From: an uncultured Prevotella sp.
GTDB lineage: Bacteria; Bacteroidota; Bacteroidia; Bacteroidales; Bacteroidaceae
Direction of reading: 5' to 3'
NCBI GenBank assembly: GCA_900318625.1
Contig: ONLG01000014.1
Location: 1-64,000 of the forward strand
Length of the DNA: 64,000 nt
Shown here: piece by piece, positions 41,707 to 50,898 of the stretch
Layout: each line of letters begins with the position of its first letter
Numbering within the stretch: the stretch's first letter is position 1
The notes under the pieces: generated by a model
The model's database searches: none
The model's input: the letters and a program-made list of their open reading frames with translations, nothing else
What the model was told of the DNA's origin: nothing
Position numbers and translations under genes: made by a program

Positions 41707-42325
41707 CATCACAAACACTGAAATTCTACGAAAACGCCATCAAACAAAATTAAAATTAACCATTAACCAAAGTCAACCAAAACTACAAACAAGACTAAAA
41801 GTAGTCAACTAAAATCGTTAAACTACACCCGTAAGTTTTCTCCAACAGCCCCGGAGCAACGCTCCAGCAGCCTTGGAGTACTTCTCCAACTATCCCGTAG
41901 CAATGCTCCGGGGCTGCTGGAGAAAGTTTACGGACCACCCCGTAATAAATTTACGGAGCCTCCGGAGAAAAACAGAAAGGCCATCAGCAGGTCTCAGCAA
42001 AGTACAGAATAAGGAACAGAAACACGATGAAACCGCCACTTTTTGAAGCAAACCGGCGATTTTCAACATAACGGGAGCAAGGCCGAAAGATAATGGGGAA
42101 GTCCCACAGCCGCGCAACAAGAGGGCAGCAAGCCGCAGGAGAGCAAACAAGAGAAGGGCTGTTGCCGAGAGCAGACAGCTATATGGTGAGGCAAAGGAAG
42201 TGGAAACAGCGAGCAAGACAGGGTCTGCGGTGCAAAGGTAACACAAGGGGCACCCACTTGTCAAGAGGTTTCGACGAGAAAATCATGCATTGCCAGCAAG
42301 TGTGCCGCAGCCCATATACGAAAAA
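41707..42325 (+). other. intergenic region with a dispersed palindromic repeat
   Basis: About 620 bp with no convincing gene. The first 120 bp are A-rich. A 105-bp imperfect palindrome follows (41829-41933). A minus-strand TACCTTTG (42240-42233) is present but no coherent gene follows it. Confidence 0.5.
41829..41933 (+). repeat. 105-bp imperfect palindrome, copy A
   Basis: Arms of about 30 bp start CCGTAAGTTTTCTCCAACAG and end CTGGAGAAAGTTTACGG, with internal GGAGCAA/TTGCTCC-type sub-repeats. A related copy lies at 54453-54556. Each could fold into one long hairpin. Confidence 0.65.
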
Positions 42326-42366
42326 AGAAGGCTCAAGCAGCTTTATTGCAAGCTCTTGAGCCTTCT
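42326..42366 (-). terminator. tRNA-Pro terminator
   Basis: AGAAGGCTCAAG pairs with CTTGAGCCTTCT, continued after a bulged C by AGCTT/AAGCT around a TATTGC loop. It lies immediately beyond the 3' end of tRNA-Pro. Confidence 0.8.
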
Positions 42367-42368
42367 CT

Positions 42369-42444
42369 TGGTCGGGATTACTGGACTCGAACCAGCGACC
42401 TCGCGCCCCCCAGACGTGTGCGCTACCAACTGCGCTAAATCCCG
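42369..42444 (-). tRNA. tRNA-Pro (anticodon GGG)
   Basis: On the minus strand: acceptor CGGGATT/AATCCCG, D-arm GCGC...GCGC, anticodon loop CTGGGGG (GGG), T-arm CTGGTTCGAGTCCAG, encoded CCA. The anticodon stem CACGT/GCGCG contains one A-C mismatch and a T-G pair, somewhat weak but plausible. Confidence 0.9.
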
Positions 42445-42464
42445 AAACCGTTTGTTTTCGGGCG

Positions 42465-42496
42465 CAAAGGTAGTGGGTTCTTGGGATATTTGCAAA
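42465..42496 (-). promoter_or_regulatory. tRNA-Pro promoter
   Basis: On the minus strand: TTTG (42496-42493), 20 bp, TACCTTTG (42472-42465). Confidence 0.7.
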
Positions 42497-42575
42497 TTTT
42501 GGAGCATATTTTTCGCCCATTGAAATAAAAAACGTAAATTTGCTTCCACTAACACATATATTTATTGCAAGCAAC

Positions 42576-43808
42576 ATGACATACCGCATAACAGCCCCAA
42601 ACAAAGTAGACGCACTCATCAACCTGCCCGCCTCGAAGAGCATCAGCAACCGCGCCTTGATAATCCACGCCCTCTCTGGAGGTGCCACCACGCCCGAAAA
42701 CCTGTCGCACTGCGACGACACCGACGTGATGCGAGCCGCCCTGAGCAATATGCCCGATGTGATAGACATAGGCGCAGCCGGCACAGCCATGCGCTTCCTG
42801 ACAGCCCTACTGAGCACTACCGAGGGGCAGCACACCATCACCGGCACCGAGCGGATGAAGCAACGACCGATAACGGTGCTCGTCGACGCACTCAGAAAGC
42901 TGGGTGCCGACATAGAATACGAGGAAAACGAGGGCTTTCCGCCGCTCAGAATCAACGGCAGGCAGCTGCTTGGCGGCGAGCTGCAGATGCCAGGCAACGT
43001 CAGCTCGCAGTATGTCTCGGCACTGCTCATGGTGGGAGCCGTGCTGCAACGCGGCCTCACGCTGCACCTGACGGGCAAGGTAATATCGCGCCCATACATC
43101 GACCTCACGCTGAGCATGATGCGCCACTACGGTGCCGAAGCAGCATGGGAGGCCGACAACACCATCACCGTCAAGAGCACCGGCTACCAAGACCGCCCCT
43201 TCCTGATAGAGAACGACTGGAGCGCGGCATCCTACTGGTATGCCATCATGGCACTGACAGCCGACGACAGCAGCACGGTGAGCCTGCCGGGACTGTTCGA
43301 CGGCTCGCAGCAAGGCGACTCGGTGGTGAGGTTCCTCTACAGCATGATGGGCGTGAAAACGTCGTTTGCCGACGGCGGAGTGGTACTGACAAAGCACGCC
43401 AGCAACCTGCCGCGCATAGACTACGACTTCACCGGCACGCCCGATCTGGCCCAGACACTCGTCACCACGTGCTGTGCACTGGGCGTGAAATTCCACTTCA
43501 AGGGCCTCTCCACACTGAAAATAAAGGAGACCGACCGCATCGAGGCACTGAGGACCGAGCTCGGCAAGCTGGGCTTCGCCATCGAAGAGCGCAACGACAG
43601 CGAACTACTCTGGGACGGAGAACGGCACGAGCCTGCCGCCGACACGCGCATCGACACCTACAACGACCACCGTATGGCAATGGCGATAGCACCTATGGCG
43701 ATGAAGCTCGGGCCCGTCTGCATCAACAATCCCGAAGTGGTGACGAAGTCGTATCCAGACTACTGGGACCACCTCAGGCTGGCCGGATTCTCGATAGAAG
43801 AACTATAA
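42576..43808 (+). CDS. aroA: 3-phosphoshikimate 1-carboxyvinyltransferase (EPSP synthase)
   Basis: This shikimate-pathway enzyme joins PEP to shikimate-3-phosphate. I start at ATG 42576 (MTYRITAPNKVDALINLPAS), giving 410 residues. Motifs: PASKSISNRALI (substrate Lys/Ser), IDIGAAGTAMRFLTAL (the glyphosate/PEP loop, here GAAGTAMR), RMKQRPI, LKIKETDRIEAL and YNDHRMAMAIA. The N-terminal loop is slightly shorter than in enteric AroA, as usual in this phylum. It is followed by a small Cys-rich membrane protein. Confidence 0.93.
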   Translation: MTYRITAPNKVDALINLPASKSISNRALIIHALSGGATTPENLSHCDDTDVMRAALSNMPDVIDIGAAGTAMRFLTALLSTTEGQHTITGTERMKQRPITVLVDALRKLGADIEYEENEGFPPLRINGRQLLGGELQMPGNVSSQYVSALLMVGAVLQRGLTLHLTGKVISRPYIDLTLSMMRHYGAEAAWEADNTITVKSTGYQDRPFLIENDWSAASYWYAIMALTADDSSTVSLPGLFDGSQQGDSVVRFLYSMMGVKTSFADGGVVLTKHASNLPRIDYDFTGTPDLAQTLVTTCCALGVKFHFKGLSTLKIKETDRIEALRTELGKLGFAIEERNDSELLWDGERHEPAADTRIDTYNDHRMAMAIAPMAMKLGPVCINNPEVVTKSYPDYWDHLRLAGFSIEEL

Positions 43809-43832
43809 CCCTACAACCCCATATCAGGCAAC

Positions 43833-44039
43833 ATGGAATTTGCTATAATCACCATCGTAGCACTGGCCGCACTGGGCGTGGTGGCAGCCGTGGTCTCGCA
43901 CTTCGACCACGACGACGACACCATAACAGAGGCCCGAGGATGCGCCTCCTGCACAGGCAAGGAGGACTGCAAGCTGGCCTGCCTCATGGAGGAGAAGGCC
44001 ACAAAAGAGAGCATCAAGGCTGCACAGGCACAGCAGTGA
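43833..44039 (+). CDS. small membrane protein with Cys cluster
   Basis: This 68-residue protein has an N-terminal transmembrane helix (IITIVALAALGVVAAVVS), an acidic HFDHDDDT stretch and a four-Cys cluster (GCASCTGKEDCKLACLMEE). The spacing C-x2-C-x6-C-x3-C could bind a metal or Fe-S cluster. Similar small proteins sit near phospholipases or FeoB in related genomes, but neither is here. Function unknown; translation is likely since it lies 24 bp after aroA with a good start. Confidence 0.6.
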   Translation: MEFAIITIVALAALGVVAAVVSHFDHDDDTITEARGCASCTGKEDCKLACLMEEKATKESIKAAQAQQ

Positions 44040-44084
44040 GAGCCAGCAGCGCAACATATTGACACAGAACAAAATCCTGAAGCT

Positions 44085-44906
44085 ATGCAGAAATATGCCG
44101 ACTACATTGAGCAGATAGAGATAGAGTCGCTATGGAGCGGCGTGAAACACGTGGTATGGAACCTCGACCGGCAGGTGAACGTGCTCAGCGGCGTGAACGG
44201 CGTGGGCAAGAGCACCATCCTTAACAAGGTGATACGCGGCCTGAAGCAGGGCGGCGAGTTTCCGTCGCATATGCTCAAGGGTGTCCACCTGAAGGTGTCG
44301 CCAGCCGAAGCGCGGTGGATACGCTACGACGTGATACGCTCGGTTGACCAGCCGCTGCTCCACGTAGATATGCTGGCAAAGATGGACCTGAGCCTTGCCA
44401 CGTCGCTCGACTGGCAGCTGTTCCAGCTGCAACGTAAGTATCTGGACTATCAGGTGAACGTTGCCAACCGCATGGTGGCCTGCCTGCAGCAGGGCGGAAG
44501 CGACGCAGCAGAGCGTGCCGCCGACGTTGCCGCGCCGCGCAAGCGCTTCCAGGACATCATAGACGAGCTGTTTGCCGACACCGGCAAGCACCTCATACGC
44601 ACGGAAAACGAGATACGCTTCTCGCAACTGGGCGAGACACTGGTGCCGTATCAGCTCTCGAGCGGCGAGAAACAGATGATTATCATACTGCTGACGGTGC
44701 TCGTGGAAGACCAGCTGCCCTACGTGCTCTTCATGGACGAGCCCGAGGTGTCGCTCCACATGGACTGGCAGCAGAGGCTCATCGACCTGATACTGGAGCT
44801 GAACCCCAACGTGCAGATCATCCTGACCACCCACTCGCCGGCGGTAGTGATGAACGGATGGGGCGACCACGTGACCGAAGTGACCGACATAACGGTAGAA
44901 AGCTGA
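44085..44906 (+). CDS. ABC-type ATPase, AriA-like half of a PARIS-like pair
   Basis: This 273-residue SMC/ABC-type ATPase has all nucleotide-binding motifs: Walker A GVNGVGKST (Gly36-Thr44), an ABC signature LSSGEKQ (191-197), Walker B LFMDEPEVSLH (Asp218, Glu219) and the switch histidine TTHSP (His250). About 100 helical residues lie between Walker A and the signature, far too few for a full SMC coiled coil. It resembles the AAA15/AAA21 ATPases of OLD, Septu and PARIS defence systems. The DUF4435/TOPRIM-like gene follows after 78 bp on the same strand. PARIS AriA proteins I know of are longer, so this may be a compact variant or a housekeeping relative. Confidence 0.75.
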   Translation: MQKYADYIEQIEIESLWSGVKHVVWNLDRQVNVLSGVNGVGKSTILNKVIRGLKQGGEFPSHMLKGVHLKVSPAEARWIRYDVIRSVDQPLLHVDMLAKMDLSLATSLDWQLFQLQRKYLDYQVNVANRMVACLQQGGSDAAERAADVAAPRKRFQDIIDELFADTGKHLIRTENEIRFSQLGETLVPYQLSSGEKQMIIILLTVLVEDQLPYVLFMDEPEVSLHMDWQQRLIDLILELNPNVQIILTTHSPAVVMNGWGDHVTEVTDITVES

Positions 44907-44984
44907 GTCACGGCGTGCCCACGACGCACTGTCGGCGCACGAAGCACCAGCCCATCGCCACCGAAACTATAAAAGCACACGACC

Positions 44985-46007
44985 TTGCCATCACGACTTA
45001 CTGACCATATCTCGTCATCATACTTCAGCGCAGCCAACAAGCTGACCTCGCAGAAGTCGCGCCGGAGGATAGTCGCCTACGTTGAAAGCTACGACGACAT
45101 CTTCTTCTGGCGCAGCGTGCTGAGCCGCTTCGAGGACAAGACACGCTACTTCGAGGTGATGCTGCCGTCGAAGAAGAACCTCTCGAAAGGCAAGAAATCA
45201 GTGCTGCTGAACCTGCTCTCGGGGCAGGTGGGCCGCGATATGCTGGCCTGCGTGGATGCCGACTACGACTACCTGATGCAGCAAACCACTGCCACGTCGC
45301 GCTTCGTGAACGGCAACCCCTACGTGATACACACCTATGCCTACGCCATTGAAAACTACCAGTGCTGGGGACCAAGCCTGCACAACATCTGCGTGGGTGT
45401 AACGCTCAACGACCGGATGCTGTTCGACTTCGACGAATATCTGATGCGGCTCTCGGAAACGGTGTTCCCGCTCTTCGTGTGGAGCATCTGGCACTATCGC
45501 CACGACCTCTACCACGACTTCACAATGACCGATTTCAACCACGTAATAGAAACGGGCAACTTCACGATAGAGCGCGCACAGGATATCATTCAGCACATGA
45601 ACCGCAAAGTGCAGACGCGCGTGAGACAGCTGCAACGCCAGCATCCCGACGCAAAGGAGAGCTACCTGAAGCTGAAAGAAGAGCTGCGCGCACTCGGAGT
45701 GACCCCTCGCACCACCTATTTATATATCCAAGGCCATCATCTGTTCGACAACATCGTGGTGCCAATGCTGCGAAAGGTGTGCGACCAGCTGTACCGCGAA
45801 AGGCAGAAGGAAATCAGGCGCTTTGCCGTTCACGACACTCAGCGGCGCAACGAGATGGCCGGCTACACCCACAGCACTGCCGACATACAGCTGATGCTGC
45901 GGCGCAACACTGCTTTCACCGACGCGCCGCCATTCAAACGCCTGCTGGCCGACATCAGCAAGGCTCTCGGCGATGATGACAAAACAAAGAAGAGTGAAGA
46001 ACTATGA
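44985..46007 (+). CDS. DUF4435 TOPRIM-like protein, AriB-like half of a PARIS-like pair
   Basis: This 340-residue protein carries TOPRIM-type acidic motifs: Glu34 in IVAYVESYDDIFFW, then CVDADYDYL (DxD near residues 90-92). YAIENYQCW and the aromatic-rich VWSIWHYRHDLYHD are characteristic of DUF4435. A helical C-terminal region begins at about 190, with GHHLFDNIVVPMLR near 250. DUF4435 is the fold of AriB, the nuclease effector of PARIS, which cleaves tRNA once released by its ATPase. The start is TTG 44985, as no ATG is available. A bidirectional hairpin terminator overlaps its end. Confidence 0.75.
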   Translation: MPSRLTDHISSSYFSAANKLTSQKSRRRIVAYVESYDDIFFWRSVLSRFEDKTRYFEVMLPSKKNLSKGKKSVLLNLLSGQVGRDMLACVDADYDYLMQQTTATSRFVNGNPYVIHTYAYAIENYQCWGPSLHNICVGVTLNDRMLFDFDEYLMRLSETVFPLFVWSIWHYRHDLYHDFTMTDFNHVIETGNFTIERAQDIIQHMNRKVQTRVRQLQRQHPDAKESYLKLKEELRALGVTPRTTYLYIQGHHLFDNIVVPMLRKVCDQLYRERQKEIRRFAVHDTQRRNEMAGYTHSTADIQLMLRRNTAFTDAPPFKRLLADISKALGDDDKTKKSEEL

Positions 46008-46044
46008 GGCTCGGCAAGTGCAGCCCGCAGGTTCTTCACTCTTC
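45989..46044 (+). terminator. bidirectional terminator between ariB-like gene and transporter
   Basis: A perfect 14-bp inverted repeat (45989-46002 with 46031-46044) is followed by TTTTATG. The left arm lies within the last codons of the DUF4435 gene. The transporter gene converges from the right. Confidence 0.65.
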
Positions 46045-46060
46045 TTTTATGCTGTTGCCG

Positions 46061-47644
46061 CTATGCGCCCAGCACCCAATTCACGAGATAGAGCACAATG
46101 GGAATGGTGACAATGGCTATTCCTATGAAGTCGATATACACTCCCGTCTTTATCATCTTCGTGATAGGGATGTATCCGCTGGCATAAACTATGGCGTTGG
46201 GAGGCGTTGACACGGGGAGCATGAAGCCCAGCGACGACGAGAGAGCTACGCCCACAGCCACAGGAACGGGGCTATAGCCTGCCGAGATGGCGGCTCCGAT
46301 GGCCAACGGGCCTATCATGTTGGTGGCTGCGGTGTGCGAAGTGAGCTCCGAAAGGAGCAGTGCCATCACGCAGAACACGGCGATGAAGAGCACCTCTGGA
46401 GGATTGCCGCCGAGCATAGTTATGATTTGCTGACCTATCCAGGCCGACAAGCCTGTGCTATACATCATTCCGCCCATTGCCAGACCGCCGCCGAAGAGCA
46501 GCAGCGTGCCCCACTCTATGCCGCCGACGGCCTCGCGCCAGGTGATGGTAGTCTTGGTGAAGTTCTTGTTGACGGGCAGGAAGAAGAGCAGCAACGCACC
46601 GACCATGGCCACTGCCGACTCGGGAAGGATGCGGTTGTAGGTCTTCAGTAACTCGCTGTCGGTGCCTGCCGTCATGCTTATAATACCAGGAGTGACCCAC
46701 AGAACCACGGCTACCAGGAAGGCAAAGAGCGTGTTCTTCTGGGCAAGAGTCCACTTGCCGAGTCCCTTCACCTTCTCGGCAATAAGCTCGCGCGCACCTT
46801 CGATATGGTCAATATCAGCCGGGAATATTCGCCACAGCACGAAGTAGGCTATCACAAAGTAGCACACCATAGCCACAAAACCCCACACCATCCACTGGAA
46901 AAAGCTCACGTGGATGTGCGCTAACTCGTCGAGGAAGCCCAGCATAATTATATTAGGTGGAGTTCCGATGGGCGTAAGCACACCGCCGATAGAGCAGGCG
47001 TAGGCCGTCATAAGCATCAGGCCGGTGGCATATTTGTATGTACGGAGGTTGATTTCCTTGCCCCTCGCGGCCATCATCTCGCGTATAGCCTCGAGCAATC
47101 CCAGTGCAATGGGGAACATCATGGCTGCCGTTGCGGTATTGCTTATCCATCCCGAGCACAGCATACAGGCCAGACCAATGGCAAGGAAGATACGTCGCGG
47201 AGAGTCGCCGACCCATTTCATCGACATTATCCCGTAGGCAATGCGCTTGTCCAGGCCGTTGACCATCATCGCTTTCGCAATAACGAAGCCGCCCATGAAC
47301 AGGAAAATCATGGGATTAGCAAAGGCCGAGAAAGCATCTTTCATCTTTACGATGCCCAGAACGACGCATAGTGTGGGACCGATGAGCGACGTCACGGGAA
47401 TAGGAACAGGCTCGGTGATCCACCACAAAGCCACGAGAGTCATCACTGCCAGCAGGTTGTGAGCCTCAGCAGACAGTCCGGAAATAGGTGTTATCCACAC
47501 CAGCAGCGCACAAATCGGGCCGCATATAGCACCGATAACCCTGCGGTGACGGTCGAATTTAGAGTCTTGAGATTCGCTTTCCGGCTTTTGCACCGGTGCT
47601 TTTTCGTTCTTACGCTCTTCCATAAGCTTAGTTGTTTCTTCCAT
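46061..47644 (-). CDS. DASS-family sodium/dicarboxylate symporter (SLC13-like)
   Basis: This 527-residue protein has about 11-13 transmembrane helices. Family signatures: the SNT-like WISNTATAAMMFPIALGLLE, GGVLTPIGTPPNIIMLGF and, in the second half, ELTSHTAATNMIGPLAIGAA and MLPVSTPPNAIVYASGYIPI. Likely substrates are succinate, fumarate or malate, co-transported with Na+. The cytoplasmic N-terminus (first 45 residues) is charged and Lys/Glu-rich. Divergent from the small membrane protein at 47769. Confidence 0.9.
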   Translation of the reverse strand: MEETTKLMEERKNEKAPVQKPESESQDSKFDRHRRVIGAICGPICALLVWITPISGLSAEAHNLLAVMTLVALWWITEPVPIPVTSLIGPTLCVVLGIVKMKDAFSAFANPMIFLFMGGFVIAKAMMVNGLDKRIAYGIMSMKWVGDSPRRIFLAIGLACMLCSGWISNTATAAMMFPIALGLLEAIREMMAARGKEINLRTYKYATGLMLMTAYACSIGGVLTPIGTPPNIIMLGFLDELAHIHVSFFQWMVWGFVAMVCYFVIAYFVLWRIFPADIDHIEGARELIAEKVKGLGKWTLAQKNTLFAFLVAVVLWVTPGIISMTAGTDSELLKTYNRILPESAVAMVGALLLFFLPVNKNFTKTTITWREAVGGIEWGTLLLFGGGLAMGGMMYSTGLSAWIGQQIITMLGGNPPEVLFIAVFCVMALLLSELTSHTAATNMIGPLAIGAAISAGYSPVPVAVGVALSSSLGFMLPVSTPPNAIVYASGYIPITKMIKTGVYIDFIGIAIVTIPIVLYLVNWVLGA

Positions 47645-47735
47645 AAGCTTTGTTCTTTAGGTTACATTTAGGTAGTTATAATGTGCAAATTTATAAATTT
47701 TTATCACACAAAACACATTCTTTGAGATTTTTTTG

Positions 47736-47743
47736 TATATTTG
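47736..47743 (+). promoter_or_regulatory. -7 box upstream of the small membrane protein
   Basis: TATATTTG, 25 bp before the start codon, in an AT-rich divergent region. A clear -33 element is not visible. Confidence 0.45.
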
Positions 47744-47768
47744 CAACAACCAAACAATTACTATTTTA

Positions 47769-48089
47769 ATGCTTATGAACAATGCTTTAATCTTTTTCGG
47801 AGTAATCCTTCTGCTTGGATTATGTCTCGTTTTCTACAAGTATAGCCACCGCAGCTCGCTCTATGAGAACGTCGACCAGCTGCGAAATGTCATCGACATG
47901 ACTTTCAAAGAGGCCGAAAAGCCCGTAGTTTCGCAGAACAGGCTTATCAAGGAGCTAAAGCATCACCTCGGTGTAAACGAGAAAATGGCTTTGCGTTTGA
48001 TAGGCAAGGCACGCCACGAGAACCTTCTGGAGGTTGACCACGAGCAGCTGAAGGAGAAAGACAAGGTATATTTCAAGAAAACTTTTTAA
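47769..48089 (+). CDS. small membrane protein with winged-helix-like tail
   Basis: I start at ATG 47769 (MLMNNALIFFGVILLLGLCL), giving 106 residues; ATG 47775 is also possible. One transmembrane helix is followed by a cytoplasmic segment (KPVVSQNRLIKELKHHLGVN, then EKMALRLIGKARHENLLEVD) that resembles a small winged helix. It precedes the topoisomerase subunit gene by 32 bp and is probably co-transcribed, but no functional link is established. Confidence 0.65.
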   Translation: MLMNNALIFFGVILLLGLCLVFYKYSHRSSLYENVDQLRNVIDMTFKEAEKPVVSQNRLIKELKHHLGVNEKMALRLIGKARHENLLEVDHEQLKEKDKVYFKKTF

Positions 48090-48121
48090 GCTGAGAGCTG
48101 CTGCCAACGTACACTAACGAA

Positions 48122-50893
48122 ATGGATGAAGAAAAGATTGACGAGCAGATAGAGCTTCAGGACGATGCTGCGACTGCCTCAGACGACGACACTCAGGCAG
48201 AAGCCCACAGCAGCTACCGTCCTGTTGACCGCTTCGATGCTTCCGCAGTGCATCACCTTAGCGGGATGTACCAGAACTGGTTTCTTGACTATGCCAGCTA
48301 TGTTATCCTGGAACGGGCCGTCCCCCACATTGAAGACGGTCTGAAACCGGTGCAGCGACGCATCCTGCACTCTATGAAACGTATGGACGACGGACGCTTC
48401 AACAAAGTGGCAAACATCGTCGGCCATACCATGCAATTCCACCCACACGGCGATGCTTCCATAGGCGACGCACTCGTGCAGCTTGGCCAGAAGGACCTGC
48501 TAATCGAGACACAAGGCAACTGGGGCAACATTCTCACCGGCGACCGGGCAGCAGCACCGCGATACATCGAGGCCCGTCTCTCGAAGTTTGCGCTCGACAC
48601 AGTGTTCAATCCCAAGACTACCGAGTGGCAGCTGAGCTACGACGGTCGCAACAAAGAGCCCATCACGCTGCCCGTGAAGTTCCCGCTGCTGCTTGCCCAG
48701 GGAGCCGAGGGAATAGCTGTCGGCCTTTCTTCAAAGATACTTCCCCACAACTTCAACGAGCTTTGCGACGCTGCAATCAGTTATTTGCGCGGCGAAGAGT
48801 TCACGCTCTACCCCGACTTCCCCACCGGCGGCAGCATTGACGTGCTGAAATACAACGACGGCCAGCGCGGCGGAACGCTCAAGGTGAGGGCTAAAATAGA
48901 GAAAGTAGACAACAAGACGCTTGTTATCCGCGAGATTCCCTACTCCAAGACCACCACAACGCTTATCGACTCGATACTCAAAGCTATCGAGAAAGGCAAG
49001 ATAAAGGCCAAGAAGGTGGAAGACAACACCGCCGCCGAAGCCGAGATACTCGTCCACCTGACCCCGGGAGTGTCTTCCGACAAGACCCTTGATGCCCTTT
49101 ATGCCTTCAGCGACTGCGAGATAAACATCTCGCCGAACTGCTGTGTGATTGTCGACAACAAGCCGTGCTTCCTCACCGTGAGCGACGTGCTGCGCGCTTC
49201 GACCGATTTCACCAAGGAGCTGCTGCGCAAGGAGCTGCTCATTCGCAAGCACGAACTCGAAGAACAGCTCTTCTTCGCATCGCTCGAACGCATCTTCATC
49301 GAGGAGCGTATATATAAAGGTGAACCTTTCGAGAACGCCAACAACACCGAACAGCTGTGCGAATACATCGACGAAAGGCTCACGCCATACTACCCCAAGC
49401 TTATCCGCGAGGTGCGCAAGGAGGACATTCTGCGCCTGTTAGAGATCAAGATGCAGCGCATAGCTAAGTTCAGCAAGGACAAAGCCGACGATTTGATAGC
49501 CCGAATAGAGGCCGAGATAGCCGACATCAACAAGGACCTGGGCCGCATGACGCAGGTAACGATACGCTGGTTCGAGTTCGTCAAGAACAAATACGGCCAC
49601 GACCATCCGCGCCGCACCGAGATACGCAACTTTGAAACGATAGAGGCAGCAAAGGTGGTAGAGGCTAACCAGAAGCTCTACATCAACCGGCAGGAAGGCT
49701 TCATAGGCACCGGACTCAAGAAAGACGAGTTCATCTGCAACTGTTCCGACATCGACGACATCATAATATTCTACCGGGACGGCAAGTACAAGGTAGTCCG
49801 CGTAGCCGAAAAGATATTCGTAGGCAAGAACATCTGCCACGTTCAGGTGTTCAAGAAGAACGACCGCCGCACCATCTACAACGTCGTCTACCGCGACGGA
49901 AAGCGCGGGCTGTGCTACATCAAGCGCTTCAACGTTCCCGCCATCACCCGCGACAAGGAATACGACCTTACCCAGGGCAAGCCCGAATCGCGCATAATGT
50001 ACTTCTCCGCCAACCCCAACGGCGAGGCAGAGGTCATAAAGATCACCTTCGACCTGAGCGTTCAGGCAGGCGGCAGACGCACCAGCATCTTCATGGAGCG
50101 CGACTTTGCCAAGATCGCCATCAAGGGACGCGCCTCCAAGGGCAATCTGCTGACCAAGAAACCCGTACACCGCATCGGACTGAAGAGCCGCGGCCACTCC
50201 ACGCTGGGCGGTCGCAAGGTGTGGTTCGACCCCGACGTGAACCGCATCAACTACGAAAGCCACGGCAACTACCTCGGCGAGTTCAACGACAACGACCACA
50301 TCCTGGTGATACTCAGGGGCGGCGAGTTCTACATTACCGACTTCGACGCGAGCAACCACTTCGAGGACAACATCCTCGTAATCGAGAAATACGACGACGA
50401 CAAGGTGTGGACAGCCGCAGTGCGCGATGCCGACAACGACGGCTACCTCTACGTCAAGCGGTTCCAACTCGAAGCCACCAAGCGCCATCAGAACTATCTT
50501 GGCGACAATCCGGCCACCGAGCAGCTGCTGCTCAGCGACCAACCGTTCCCCCGTTTCAACGTCATCCTCGGCGGCAACGATGCCCAGCGTCCTCCGATAG
50601 AGGTCGATGCCGAGCAGTTCGTGGGTGTAAAGGGCTTCAAGGCCAAGGGCAAGCGCGTCACCACATTTGCCGTAGAGCGCATCGAAGAGCTTGAGCCCAC
50701 ACGCTTCCCGGAGGTTGCCGAGGACACTGAAGACGGCGAAGACGAGGAATCCACGGCTGGCGACGAGGCTCCCGACACCGCCAACGACGCGCCCGAAGCC
50801 CCCGAGCATGAGAACCTCGACCCCGACCGCGACAAGAGCGAGCAGCAGATTATCGACGAAATGACCGGCCAGCTCAGCCTCTTCCCCGAATAG
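48122..50893 (+). CDS. parC: DNA topoisomerase IV subunit A (ParC/GyrA-like) with C-terminal clamp motif
   Basis: This 923-residue type IIA subunit A nicks and rejoins DNA. The quinolone-pocket region is present (MQFHPHGDASIGDALVQL), with catalytic Tyr148 in AAAPRYIEARL. Breakage-reunion core to about 470, then a C-terminal domain of beta-propeller-like strands (FICNCSDIDDIIIFYRDGKY, then GHSTLGGRKVWFD). The GyrA box (QRRGGKG-type) is not evident, favouring ParC over GyrA. An acidic tail (about 865-905) leads to DEMTGQLSLFPE, and QLSLF is the consensus beta-clamp-binding pentapeptide. A parE would be expected elsewhere, since none is adjacent. Confidence 0.88.
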   Translation: MDEEKIDEQIELQDDAATASDDDTQAEAHSSYRPVDRFDASAVHHLSGMYQNWFLDYASYVILERAVPHIEDGLKPVQRRILHSMKRMDDGRFNKVANIVGHTMQFHPHGDASIGDALVQLGQKDLLIETQGNWGNILTGDRAAAPRYIEARLSKFALDTVFNPKTTEWQLSYDGRNKEPITLPVKFPLLLAQGAEGIAVGLSSKILPHNFNELCDAAISYLRGEEFTLYPDFPTGGSIDVLKYNDGQRGGTLKVRAKIEKVDNKTLVIREIPYSKTTTTLIDSILKAIEKGKIKAKKVEDNTAAEAEILVHLTPGVSSDKTLDALYAFSDCEINISPNCCVIVDNKPCFLTVSDVLRASTDFTKELLRKELLIRKHELEEQLFFASLERIFIEERIYKGEPFENANNTEQLCEYIDERLTPYYPKLIREVRKEDILRLLEIKMQRIAKFSKDKADDLIARIEAEIADINKDLGRMTQVTIRWFEFVKNKYGHDHPRRTEIRNFETIEAAKVVEANQKLYINRQEGFIGTGLKKDEFICNCSDIDDIIIFYRDGKYKVVRVAEKIFVGKNICHVQVFKKNDRRTIYNVVYRDGKRGLCYIKRFNVPAITRDKEYDLTQGKPESRIMYFSANPNGEAEVIKITFDLSVQAGGRRTSIFMERDFAKIAIKGRASKGNLLTKKPVHRIGLKSRGHSTLGGRKVWFDPDVNRINYESHGNYLGEFNDNDHILVILRGGEFYITDFDASNHFEDNILVIEKYDDDKVWTAAVRDADNDGYLYVKRFQLEATKRHQNYLGDNPATEQLLLSDQPFPRFNVILGGNDAQRPPIEVDAEQFVGVKGFKAKGKRVTTFAVERIEELEPTRFPEVAEDTEDGEDEESTAGDEAPDTANDAPEAPEHENLDPDRDKSEQQIIDEMTGQLSLFPE

Positions 50894-50898
50894 CCGCA

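Noticed and set aside
41890..42264. minus-strand frame downstream of a TACCTTTG box at 42240-42233
   Set aside because: Cys/Leu-rich composition typical of non-coding sequence; the promoter match alone is not enough.
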